Below, one piece after another: positions 48,366 to 58,040 of a DNA stretch of 64,000 nt. A program made the translations under genes and the position numbers. The stretch lies in contig JADNYV010000091.1 in the NCBI GenBank assembly GCA_015501055.1, positions 62,001-126,000 on the forward strand. Direction: 5' to 3'. Origin of the DNA: Mucidula mucida. Taxonomy: Eukaryota > Basidiomycota > Agaricomycetes > Agaricales > Physalacriaceae. A model generated the notes under the pieces. It did not search any database. It worked only from the letters and a program-made list of their open reading frames with translations, and was not told the origin of the DNA. Each line of letters begins with the position of its first letter. Position 1 is the stretch's first letter.

Positions 48366-49745
48366 ATGACGCGTTACCTCTCAACCTTCTTCGTGCTCTT
48401 GGCTTCGGCTTTGAGCATCAATGCACTCACCTGCCCTCCGACGGACAACGCAGGTTCCAGGTTGACTCGCCAGTCCACGGACGGCAGTTTCACCGTCTGC
48501 GTCTATCCCGTCGCCAGGACCTGCGAGTACTTCTCTGTATGTCCCCTTCAATATCCCGAATTTGAAGTAGAGCTGACATTGACTAACAAGAACGGATCCT
48601 TCAGCTCGGGCTCGAGCGACTGCCCATCCAGCATCTCCCGCCGTGCGCCCGAACCAGAACCAGAGGCCAAGGCTGAAGTAGCAGTCCGCGCTGCCGCCGT
48701 CAGCTGCCCTCCTCGTGACAATGCGGGCTCCCCCCTGCTCAGCACTGGCATGGACGGCGGCTTTATCGTCTGCGTCTACCAGGTAGCCAGGACCTGCGAG
48801 TACTTCTCTGTTAGTCTTTTCTCCTTGTTTATGCACGCCACATCAGTCTGACGCGTCACATTCAGAACGGCGGCTTCTCCTCCGGCTCCAGCGACTGCCC
48901 CTCCAGCATCTCCCGCCGCGAAGTCGAAGTCGAAGTCGAAGCGCGCGCCACTGCCGTTAGTTGCCCTCCCCGCGACAACGCAGGCTCCCCCCTGCTCAGC
49001 ACCGGTACGGACGGCGACTTCATCGTTTGCGTCTACCAAGTGGCGAGGACCTGCGAATACTTCTCTGTTCGTACTTCTCAACACCCTGTAGCTTGTATAA
49101 AACTCACGCTTTGTCGTTCAGAACGGGGGCTTCAGCTCGGGCTCGAGTGACTGTCCGTCTAGCATCTCCCGCCGCGAAGTCGAAGTCGAGGCCCGTGCCG
49201 CCGCTGTTAGTTGCCCTCCGCGTGACAATGCGGGCTCCCCCTTGCTCAGCACCGGCACGGACGGTGGCTTCATCGTTTGCGTCTACCAAGTCGCCAGGAC
49301 TTGCGAGTACTTCTCCGTTAGTCTTACTTCTTCCTTCTACACAAACCTGTCTGATTGCTGATTTGTCTTAAAGAACGGCGGTTTCTCCTCAGGTTCCAGC
49401 GACTGCCCATCGAGCATCTCCCGTCGCGAGGCCCGTGCCGAAGTCGAGGTCGAAGCCCGCGCCACCGCTGTGAGCTGCCCTCCCCGTGACAACGCGGGCT
49501 CGCCCTTGCTCAGTACCGGAACGGACGATGGCTTCATCGTCTGCGTCTACCAAGTCGCCAGGACTTGCGAGTACTTCTCCGTTAGTCTTACTTCTTCTTT
49601 CTGCACATACCTTTTTGATTGTTGATTGTCTTTGAAGAACGGCGGTTTCTCTTCGGGCTCCAGCGACTGCCCGTCCAGCATCTCCCGCCGTGAGGAGAAG
49701 AAGCGTGCCATCTCCGCCAAGTTCGCGCGCGCGTTGAAGGCCTGA
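48366..49745 (+). CDS. Secreted tandem-repeat Cys-rich precursor with Arg-Arg (Kex2-like) spacing
   Basis: Six exons (48,366-48,536; 48,591-48,809; 48,866-49,066; 49,122-49,316; 49,374-49,580; 49,638-49,745) encode 366 residues. After the signal peptide (MTRYLSTFFVLLASALSINA) come five domains. Each runs CPPRDNAGSPLLSTG, then VCVYQVARTCEYFS, then NGGFSSGSSDCPSSIS, with four Cys. Each ends in Arg-Arg. Between domains are runs of dipeptides such as AP-EP-EP-EA-KA-EV-AV-RA-AA and EV-EV-EV-EA-RA-TA, the sort removed by Ste13-like aminopeptidase in alpha-factor. The layout is that of fungal kexin-processed repeat proteins (Rep1, gigA and dikaritin precursors are examples), but I recognise no described family. 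Expected products are five similar secreted peptides of about 55 residues with two disulfides each. A tail, EEKKRAISAKFARALKA, follows the last RR. All frames are intact. Confidence 0.85.
48429..49691 (+). repeat. Five tandem copies of an intron-containing coding repeat
   Basis: Units begin at CPP codons near 48,429, 48,705, 48,963, 49,212 and 49,477. Each unit is about 250-275 bases including one phase-0 intron after the codons for EYFS. The last three copies and their introns are most alike (both introns 4 and 5 start GTTAGTCTTACTTCTT), suggesting recent duplication; the first copy differs most. Confidence 0.85.
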
Positions 49746-50106
49746 TCAATCACACAGAAACTGGTCAATGGTTACTGAACTGTCAGATTACCTTTAGAAA
49801 TCTTGACAGTTCACCTCGTCTGCCTCTTGAATCAAATTGTACTCTCTTTGTGTCTTGAAATGTCTTGTAGTTTGTCTTGAAATCTTGATGTTGTTTGTTG
49901 TCTTTGTCCCGGAACCTTGAAGCGCTGCAGTCTGCACATCGACGTTAGCGCCAACGGAATAAAAGTACACTATATTTTGAGGAGAGGAAACGGAGCGGAA
50001 ACTGTCCACTGACTGATACGCCATTCCGAAGATGCGCCTTGCGCGCTTATCCTACTTGGCGCGTCGTCCTCCAGGACTCCGATGGCCACGGCGCTGACGG
50101 CCTCTT
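49746..50106. other. Convergent intergenic region
   Basis: 3' flanks of the repeat-precursor gene and the FAN1-like gene. No gene seen. Confidence 0.5.
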
Positions 50107-53004
50107 TCAACGCGGGCAGTACAAGTAGACATCGCCTGCGCGCGCCATCTCGTGCCGAATCTTGCGAAACACGTCGCCATCATCAAGTCTCGACATTCGC
50201 CGATCGCCTTGACCGCTTTCTCGGCTTCTTCCGCCCCACCGCCTCCTCATCTGGCTCAAAATCCAGATCGTCATCTTCCTCGTCCTTCTTCCGCTTCTTC
50301 AACAATGTCACCTTTAGATATTCCACGTTCACCTGGGCATACTGCAGTGCATCGAGCCACAGCTAGAATTGCATTCATCAGTAACTTGAGTGGCGGACAG
50401 AGTAAGGTCACTGACCATCTGGCTGTCGCTGAATTTCGAGTCTTGAGGCCGGCGAATGTACACGAGTTTGTATACATCCTCCATGCCTTGTGTTGATGCA
50501 TCGCTGGCCTTCCACACGACCAACTCGGGCATACCGTCTATCCGCGCTGCATAGTCTTGCCAGAATATTTCGCATAATGAGGCCAGCGCAGCGGGCGGTA
50601 TGCACTAAGATCTAATTAGTGTCTTCATCAAAATTCTGCTCAATGACGGACGACGTACCGTTACGATCTGTTTCAAGTCCTCCACTTTGTACAAATCCCA
50701 CCGCATGCCAACAATCGACAGATCCTTTTCCATGACAAAATCGTAATTCTCCTCCAAAAGATCCCGACCCTTTCCCTGTGCAATACTCTGCAGCCGTGTG
50801 GTAACAACATCCTGCCGAGATGCGAAGAATGATTCAGAGTCTGCAATGTCCAGTGGCGCATACTGATGTTTGCTCTGGAATGTACTAGGGACATCCGTGA
50901 ACAGCACATCGTGCATGAGGATTCCTAATAGTGTTGTCAAGATCTCCTTGCCGGCCAGTCTAAAAGAATATAATATCAAGGAAGGATCATAACTAGAATT
51001 ATGAATGTGCGTACGCTTCATAATCTTCATTATGATACAGTTGGAGAGCCTCCGCTTCATATTCCGGTAGCAATGGCACGGCAGGCTCCTCCTTCTCCTT
51101 GCCTTTGCACTTTCCCTTCTTGGCATTATTTGGTGGTTTCTTTGTTCTTTCCCGAGGAACAGAGAGATCCTTTGACGTAGGTTCCGTAAGTGTCGTACCG
51201 GCAACATACCTATCGACTTGGTCCACCTTCAACACCCCTTCCAGCTCGCGCAGACAACGCAGCATTGGAAGACGCCAAACTATAATCATACCTTACTTCA
51301 GCATGGAAGGCAGAGGAGAAGCGTGAAGAAACCCACCCAAGCCAATAGAAGGATCAGATAACGAGGCACCGAGTTCAAGCGCCTCCTGCATCTCATCCTC
51401 GTTCTTCCTTGCCAGGCTGAGCTGCATTCGTCGCAAGGACCACGCTCCCCGCCGACTTTGCATCCACGCGGTTTGACCCAATAGCTCGTTTAAGAGCGAG
51501 ATTTCTTGTGCATCGTCTTGTAGCACCGGCAAGGCTGCATCCACCATGCGAGTCAGCACATGTCCTGATACCTCGTCAGTATGCCACAACCCAACCTGAC
51601 AATGACTTACCGGGTGAGGCCCACTGCATCCAGGCCGGAACTATGCTGTGGTGTGTTCTCCAACGCGGAATAATGTCGATGTGCAGCAAACTCAGAAGTC
51701 GCTCCCGAGCAAGCGGATGACGGACGCCGCCTTCAGGAAGATCACCAGAAAGAAGAGGTTGGCTGTCGGCTTTGGTGGCATCACCACCTTCCCGAATGAG
51801 CGTTACAAACTGGTTCTCCAGTTCTAACACTGCCTCGTACGCCAGCAGGTCTGTCCGGCATTTAAAAGGCGATCTGCGGCCAAGTTTGTAGTCCGGGAAC
51901 TTTATTTCTGAGTCGGCACGACTGAGCTCTTCCAATACTATTGGGAGGAGCATGTCCTCTGGTCTCGGAAGATATGAGCTAGCAGTGGCTGGTTAGGGCC
52001 AATCCCTTGATAGCATATTTATCATACCAGCGATACTGCACCATATACAGTCGTCGAAGAACCCGTAGATAATCCTTGTTGAGGCGTATGGACTTCCCTG
52101 GAGAACCATACATCAAAACTCACATATACACGCCATTGGGAAAGCTTTTACCGATTTTCTGGGCAATCAGGTCTCGTAGACGATCTTCTTGCTTAAGCAT
52201 AGGCGCCTGTCCGACGTGGGTAAAGAGCCATATAAGATGAATCTACACCCACCTTTCCCTTTCCTTTGTGTGTGATAGGTGTACATAAGATAGTTTGATG
52301 TCGGACATGGTGCGTCAATCGCCACTTGAAGTCAGGAATCTAAAAGACACTCAGAAGGAATGTCCTCAAAAAGGAAGAGTAAACAGACCAGCTCTGCCTT
52401 CTTCAGCTTTTTGGGATTGACTTGAAAACCTTTGAAATTGTCGGTTACAAGTTTTTTGAGGTCGTCGAAGGAAATGGCAGCAAGAAGATCATCGAGAGGG
52501 CGAGCAGGCTCCTCATCACACAGGCATAAGCGAGTGAGATCTGACTCTGACGGCGCGACAGGAAGGGGGTGCGAGGGTCCCGCCTCTAGTTTGACGTCCT
52601 CGTTCTTCACGTTGGGTACGACGTCTTCGATAATGGTAAGGTCGAGAGTCGCTTGTACTAGTTGATCCTTATTGAGCTCCCACTCAAGCGCCACTTGTAC
52701 AGCTCTTCTGGACGAAACCACTTGTCCTCCTCGTAGTGCCATAAAGACGCACCAGGAGAAACACTGCGCCTATCCAGGCATCAGTCAAAATACATCTAAA
52801 TCATTTGAAAACTCACTTCCAAATGAACGATTCTCCCAGCATCGCCATTCGCTCTCCGTGAACAAGCCTCGATGTTGCTCAAGCTTGTGGGCGTCATTAA
52901 TGAAGCCTAGATAAGTCATCAACTTGATGGCAGAGATCAAGGAAAGACCAACTTTCAAACGCCTTCACGAGCAGCGGTGCTTCCCCTTGCCCAGTCTTCT
53001 CCAT
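50107..53004 (-). CDS. FAN1: FAN1-like VRR-NUC protein with altered nuclease residues
   Basis: Homologue of Fanconi-associated nuclease 1, a nuclear structure-specific nuclease for crosslink repair. Order from the start: AFESFINDAHKLEQHRGLFTE (lead), VRLYGHYEEDKWFRPEEL, an SAP-like stretch (FKGFQVNPKKLKKAELVCLL), TPR-like helices (LLPIVLEELSRADSEIKFPD, LLAYEAVLELENQFVTLI, RGAWSLRRMQLSLARKNEDE), and the VRR-NUC domain (EILTTLLGILMHDVLFTDVP, YAPLDIADSESFFASRQD, CIPPAALASLCEIFWQDY, DGMPELVVWK, RPQDSKFSDSQM then LWLDALQYAQVNVEY). A basic Lys/Arg-rich tail follows. The PD-(D/E)xK residues normally read GMPD and EVK; here they read GMPE and YIR. Frame breaks of one base at about 52,685 and 52,739 are probably sequence errors. 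The start is tentative (53,004); coding sequence may begin further upstream near 53,240. Confidence 0.75.
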
Positions 53005-53472
53005 CCTTGGCAATCGGTCCGGATCCTTGTCATGCTGCGCGACTTGTTGTCGTAGGACGTGATCTGGGATGTCTCGGCCATACAGCGCGAGCTTTAGGTG
53101 GAAATGGATCTGATATGCATAGAGATGTAATAGACGCGTTCAGGCGCAGATCATATTCGGCCTGGCGGAAAAACTCGAGTCGTCTGTCTGGTCGGAAGTC
53201 AACCTTGGATAGCCACGTGACGGTTGGCCACACAGCCACGCGGGCCGAAAGTCCGAAGTCGTTCTGACGCTACCGGTACGCGAATTCCTGCTGGGAGGTG
53301 TTGCGGAGGAGTCCCAAAGGAATCGAGTAAAATCTTATAGTGACTGCCTTAATACTGGTAATAGTATCAGATGCCTCACAGACGAATGGGTTGCGGAATC
53401 TGAATGTACTCGAACTATCTCCAGCACGCTTACGCGCTTCAAAAACGCGACGAGACGATCAAATGGATGAAA

Positions 53473-54297
53473 TTACGCATTTACATGCGTCTCCGGCTCC
53501 AGTACATCCTCCAAAAGAGCGACCGGAGTCTCCCCGCTGCCTTCTTGCCATCTCCAAATCTGCACACTACAACGACCCACCAGCGCCCGCCTCTCCGCCG
53601 CCTTCTTATACAAATGCTTCAGCACTGTCCCGTCTTCAATTGATAGTCGCGATATCTTCACAACAGGTCAGTCAACGTTAACGGAAAGACTATAAACGCA
53701 CGGGTCCTTCGCCACCGGATCCGGCGTCGCAATCCCCAGCTTGCCCATCACCGACAACCGCACCTTGGCCGCGTCCTGCAGTGTAGGCATACCCAACCGG
53801 CGGATCCGCTTCGTCGCGCGCGACGCCAGAAGCCGGCTCCTCTCAAGCGGCGATTCAATTGGCGGGATGTAGTGTTTCTTCGTATTCCTCTGGGCCTCCA
53901 AAATACGCACACGGAGTCGCATACCCTCGTCACTGAGGTCCTTTGGCTCTGAGCCTTTCAGCAGATAGTTGTCCAGTCCGCCATGCTACAAACTTGTCAG
54001 CTCGGAAGTAGCAGTACAACTAATGACACGCACCTTGGTAATCGTCTTCAGCGCACGCGCAGTCACTTTGAGCTTTAGCGTCTCGCCAAGGGCCTCCGAA
54101 AACAGCCGTTTGTTTTGGACGTTGGGTAGCCATGACCGACGTGTTTTGTGCTTCGAAAACGGTACATTGTTACCGTACTGTTTGGATCGTCCTTGGAAAA
54201 GACCCTCTTGTGCCCGTTTGAATGGTTGAGATGCAACCCCGGCCTTGAGCTCGGGCACAAATACTGCCTTCTTGAGGACAGCAAGTGTCGGGTGCAT
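53473..54297 (-). CDS. MRPL24: Mitochondrial large ribosomal subunit protein bL28m (Mrpl24 type)
   Basis: Mitochondrial ribosome component. From MHPTLAVLKKAVFVPELKAG the protein reads RAQEGLFQGRSKQYGNNVPF, SKHKTRRSWLPNVQNKRLFS (the L28 core, with HKTRRSWxPN) and KVTARALKTITKHGGLDNYL, then a fungal extension with YIPPIESPLERSRLLASRAT and LGMPTLQDAAKVRLSVMG. A last exon (53,661-53,473) carries ISRLSIEDGTVLKHLYKKAA and VALLEDVLEPETHVNA. Its junction needs one extra C at the donor near 53,700 (GACCC to GACCCC), or I have mis-placed the intron. The basic N-terminus fits mitochondrial import. Confidence 0.85.
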
Positions 54298-54492
54298 GAC
54301 GGCGCTGTCCAAGTTAAGATTTTTGGCACAGCCACCAACTCAACTTGCATTCAGAATTCGACGTTCATTCCATCAATAAATACGTGCATTCAACGACGAG
54401 AGATTAGGCTGCATTTGAACTAAACTTTTACAAAAGAGGCCCGAATATGTCCCAGTCCGACCCCTCACATTTCTCCGCTACTACTACGGTTT

Positions 54493-56214
54493 TTATAGCA
54501 AGTCTCCAAGAGCAGCCATCTCAGGTCCTCCAGATTCCCTCATGCCTATTTCCCAGTCTACATTTGCTGGTCAGCCTAATGATATCAAGTAGAAACTAGT
54601 GCTCTTACAGCTGTATATGATGGTGACGGCCATGAGAATACCAGTACCGCTTCCAATAGCGCCCATCAAATCGGCCGCGACAGACAAGAGACCGAGAATT
54701 GCACCACCAAAGGCAGCTGCGGTAGGGATAACACGCTTGAGCTCCTTGTACATGGAACCTTCACGATGTCCAGCCATAACCTGACGACGAAGTTAGATAA
54801 ATGCCCAAAACCATACGGAAAACATACCATTTGCTGATCCTTCAGTTGTTTGGCAACGTCGCGGGGGCCAGAGCCAGAAACTTCGATCCAGGTCTTGGAG
54901 AAGAGGGCACAAGCAGAAAGCATGAAAGCGATGTAGAGGGCAGTGTGGATAGGGTCGAGAATGGCTTCCTTCATGGTGTGAGGCGGCGACATGTAGTACG
55001 CAATGCCAGAAGTGGCGACCAATTGAGGAGAGTCTTCCATGGGCTAAATGATGATTAGTATATCAGAACATGATTGAAGCACGAGACATACCTCCCAAAC
55101 TCCTAAAAGTCGGACGAAGAGGTTGCTAGGGAAGCGCGTAGCGAGCATCTGGGAGATAATGAAGACGTTGGATGTCAACGCAGACTCCAACATGATGGGC
55201 ATATTCGAGGTGTAGAAGAGCTTGACGGGGTAGGAGCCACGCTGTCCGCGGAACCTGTTGCTCTTGACAGGAATTTCAATCCTGAATCCTTGGAGGTAGA
55301 TAACAGCAGCGAAAATGACGATGGTTGCAATGAGGTTCATGACATTGGGGAGGCGGTCGCGCCAGAAAGCTTCCCTGAGCGCACGGCCCTTGTCGTTCCA
55401 GGTGAAAAGCAGATGGAACAACGCGACAATGGCACCCTCGAATTCCGGGCCACGACCAGTGTTGATCGTGGTGGGGGAAAAGGCTTTCCAGACGATGGAT
55501 TCACAGATGTTGGTGGCGATGAAAAGGGAGATACCCGAGCCAAGGCCATAGCCTTTCTGCAGGAGCTCGTCGAGGAGGATAACAATGAGTGCGGCGACGA
55601 CAAGTTGGATGATGAGAAGAAGACAGACGCCCGCGCCCAAGTCGCTTGGTTGACCGTATAAACCCGTGAGGACATAAACCGTAGCCTGACCGAGGGAAAT
55701 GATGAGAGCAAACACTGTAAACGTTTTAACGAAAATGATCAGGTGTACAAGGAAGTATCCCACATTTCTGCGCGCCCGAAAAGAGAGCCCGATCCTCCTT
55801 GAGACCAAAGTCGACTTCGATGAGGTTAGCACCGGCGAGGAGCTGCATAATCATTCCAGAGGTGACAATGGGACTGATACCCAATTCCATCAACGTTCCG
55901 CGGTTAGAAGCCAGAATGACACGCATCCAGTAGAGAGGATCGGACGAGTCTGACGACATGATACCGTAGAGCGGGACTTGGGAGCAGACCAAGAAAATGA
56001 GGAGGGTGACCGCTGTCCATAATATCTTTTGGTTGAAGGGGACCTGGGCGAGGTTTAGTAGAGGCAGACACGTAGGAGCAACACCATACCTTGCGATCCG
56101 GCGACGAGACCTCGGGAAGTATGGGCAGGAAGGGACGGACAAGATTCAGAAACCGAACTAGAGACCGTCAGCGCTACAATGGGCGGGGAGGGAGGCAGAC
56201 ATACAACCGCTCAT
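54493..56214 (-). CDS. SEC61: Protein transport protein SEC61 subunit alpha
   Basis: Ten-helix core of the ER translocon. Exon 1 gives MS, spliced to [20 protein letters not shown], then [140 protein letters not shown], then [48 protein letters not shown], and the end [17 protein letters not shown]. All introns splice in frame and the length of about 478 residues is normal. A highly conserved housekeeping gene and a useful anchor for deciding the organism. Confidence 0.96.
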
Positions 56215-56720
56215 TTTGGAGAAAGTAAAGTGATGCAGAACCAACTTTTCCGTGTCTTGGAGGGACGTGGCAATCTTATGTAAGCCACTCCTAATGCGGT
56301 TGGCTTCCCAAAATGGCACACACACGCGATGCCGACGTGTCTCGAGACGTGTAGACGCGACGTGTAAATCAGGTCCTTGGAGTATTTGCAGGAATCATTA
56401 TATTTTCCATATTGCTACTCTTATGAACATGGTATGATCACTGTCAGCCCCATGCCATGGCCTTCACAAAAGTCAGCCAACAAGGGAGGTCTCCCACCCA
56501 CGTCAGAAGATTATTGAATTGATCCAGCGACTCAGTTGCCCTCGTAACCCTGCGTGAACTCGTGGCACCTCTAGTGGAATGGCCCCAAGGTAGAGCGCGC
56601 GTATGGTTTGAATTGCACCTGCTTTAACCGGCCTATGTAAACGGACACCATGGCGCCTTTGAGTAACGAGAGAGGCAGTGTGCCTGTAAGTATACCGCCT
56701 ATCAGACTATAGTGTACAGA
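56215..56720. other. Intergenic
   Basis: Upstream of SEC61 (minus strand) and downstream of the acidic-tract gene. No gene seen. Confidence 0.5.
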
Positions 56721-57619
56721 CTAATACGTGCCCTCGGCCGGGCCATCTACTCCGGAACAGTTCATGGACGTCTCAACCATACGGAGACCCTTGACCTTGA
56801 TCAGAATAGTATCATAGCTGCATGCCGTTAGTAACACCATTCTGCGATTGAGGAAGAACTCACTGCCGACAATCACGTCTTCCTCGTCTTCATCATCTTC
56901 GTCGTCGTCCTCAATATCCTCCTCGTCCTCACCAGGCCCCTCGTTTTCGTCGTCGTCGTCGTCTTCGCCTGGGCCTTCATCATCCTCATCCTCATCTTCA
57001 TTGTCTTCATCCTCGTCCTCCGGAAGCTCAAGGTCCAAATTTTCAAGCAGATCGTCCATTAGAGCGCCGTTCTACACCGAAGAAAGTTGAGACCTATTCA
57101 CCACAGATAGATGGACATATCACTCACCCACACAACCAAGACTGGCTTCGTGCTAGTCTTGGAATACCTGATAAGTAGGTCACTCAGGCAGTCGTCCTCC
57201 GACTCTTCGCCGGTACCACTAGAAAAACAAAATATATAAACGACTACATTCGTTATGTGGCGCGTAATCATTACCAAGACGTGTCGATCGGCAACCCAAG
57301 CGAGGCAGCGAGCGGGGCTGCAGTCTGATAGGCAGCAGTGCAAACTCCGGTGACATTGCTTGGAGTGCACGTCGCGATGAGACCAAAACCGAAATCGGCG
57401 AAAACCTATGCACCAACATGTCAAGAATTCAGTCCCAGCAATCGAGTCGAGATGTACCTGGGGAATGCAGTTGTCGACTCTCCACTTCCCGACGGGAGTA
57501 AGTCCACGACGGTGGAGAGACGGCGTCTCCGCGTTGCCGATAATAACAATTGTATTATTGATTGCCGCCACAGAAGCGACGAGGAAAAGGAGTGTTTGAA
57601 AGATGGCAAGCTGGAACAT
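56721..57619 (-). CDS. Secreted protein with long Asp/Glu tract, unknown function
   Basis: Start MFQLAIFQTLLFLVASVAA at 57,619 is a clear signal peptide, followed by INNTIVIIGNAETPSLHRR, a dibasic site, then GLTPVGKWRVDNCIPQ. Introns near 57,457-57,406 and 57,275-57,220 lead to VFADFGFGLIATCTPSNVTG, VCTAAYQTAAPLAASLGLPI, and GEESEDDCLSDLLIRYSKTS. After another intron comes a tract of about 60 residues that is almost only Asp and Glu with GPGE spacers (about 57,050-56,880), then SYDTILIKVKGLRMVETSMN and CSGVDGPAEGTY. Five or so Cys are present. Acidic tracts bind calcium, metals or basic proteins, but no function is known. A broken copy lies at 59,945-60,172. Confidence 0.7.
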
Positions 57620-57935
57620 TGTTATAAATGAGTGTGTGAGAGGAAAAGAGCGACAAAGACTCGAGAGAATCTTGAGTCGATCCCCGAGTCGCAGACACAA
57701 TCCTATATATACGCACGTCTATGACATGAGAACTCGCCGGACTTTGAGCGGAGCAAGTATAAGGGGCAGACAGAGTTAGGAAGTCCTCGAATTCTCGACA
57801 ATACAATGCAAGCGTTGAAGGACGTTCTATAGCCGCTAATAGAAAGAGTCGGGGATAAGGCGGGACACCTGCTAGCACGTTGCTCCCAGCAATCCTGAGA
57901 GAAGCCAGAGCAGTGACCATGGGTCAAACACCACT
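57510..57935. repeat. Direct duplication, copy A (promoter plus first exon of acidic-tract gene)
   Basis: Shares long stretches with 60,080-60,505 in the same orientation, including TCCTATATATACGCA, ACTTTGAGCGGAGCAAGT, TTCTCGACAATACAATGCA, TATAGCCGCTAATAGAAAGA, and GATAACAACAATTGTATTAT-like first-exon sequence. Confidence 0.75.
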
Positions 57936-58040
57936 GGAACGAAAGCAGGTGCCGGTGACGAAGAAAGAGTCAAATATGAATTCACTACTAATAGTCGTTG
58001 TACACTAGGTACCGCGTGTGACGTCACGTCTTCCTCAGCC
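57620..58040. other. Divergent promoter region
   Basis: Between the leftward acidic-tract gene and the rightward deaminase-like gene. Holds a TATATATA element (about 57,703-57,710, within the duplicated block) about 85 bases before the acidic-tract ATG. Confidence 0.55.

Noticed and set aside
48366..49745. Dikaritin-type RiPP cluster
   Set aside because: The precursor has the right layout, but no UstY/DUF3328 or tyrosinase gene lies within the window, so only the Kex2-like processing claim is kept.
48381..49768. Several 60-150 residue minus-strand frames across the repeat precursor
   Set aside because: They arise from the tandem repeats read backwards; splice signals, signal peptide and TATA box all favour the + strand.
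56848..57090. Ser-rich 80-residue frame on the + strand
   Set aside because: It is the complement of the Asp/Glu tract on the minus strand (GAx codons read as TCx).
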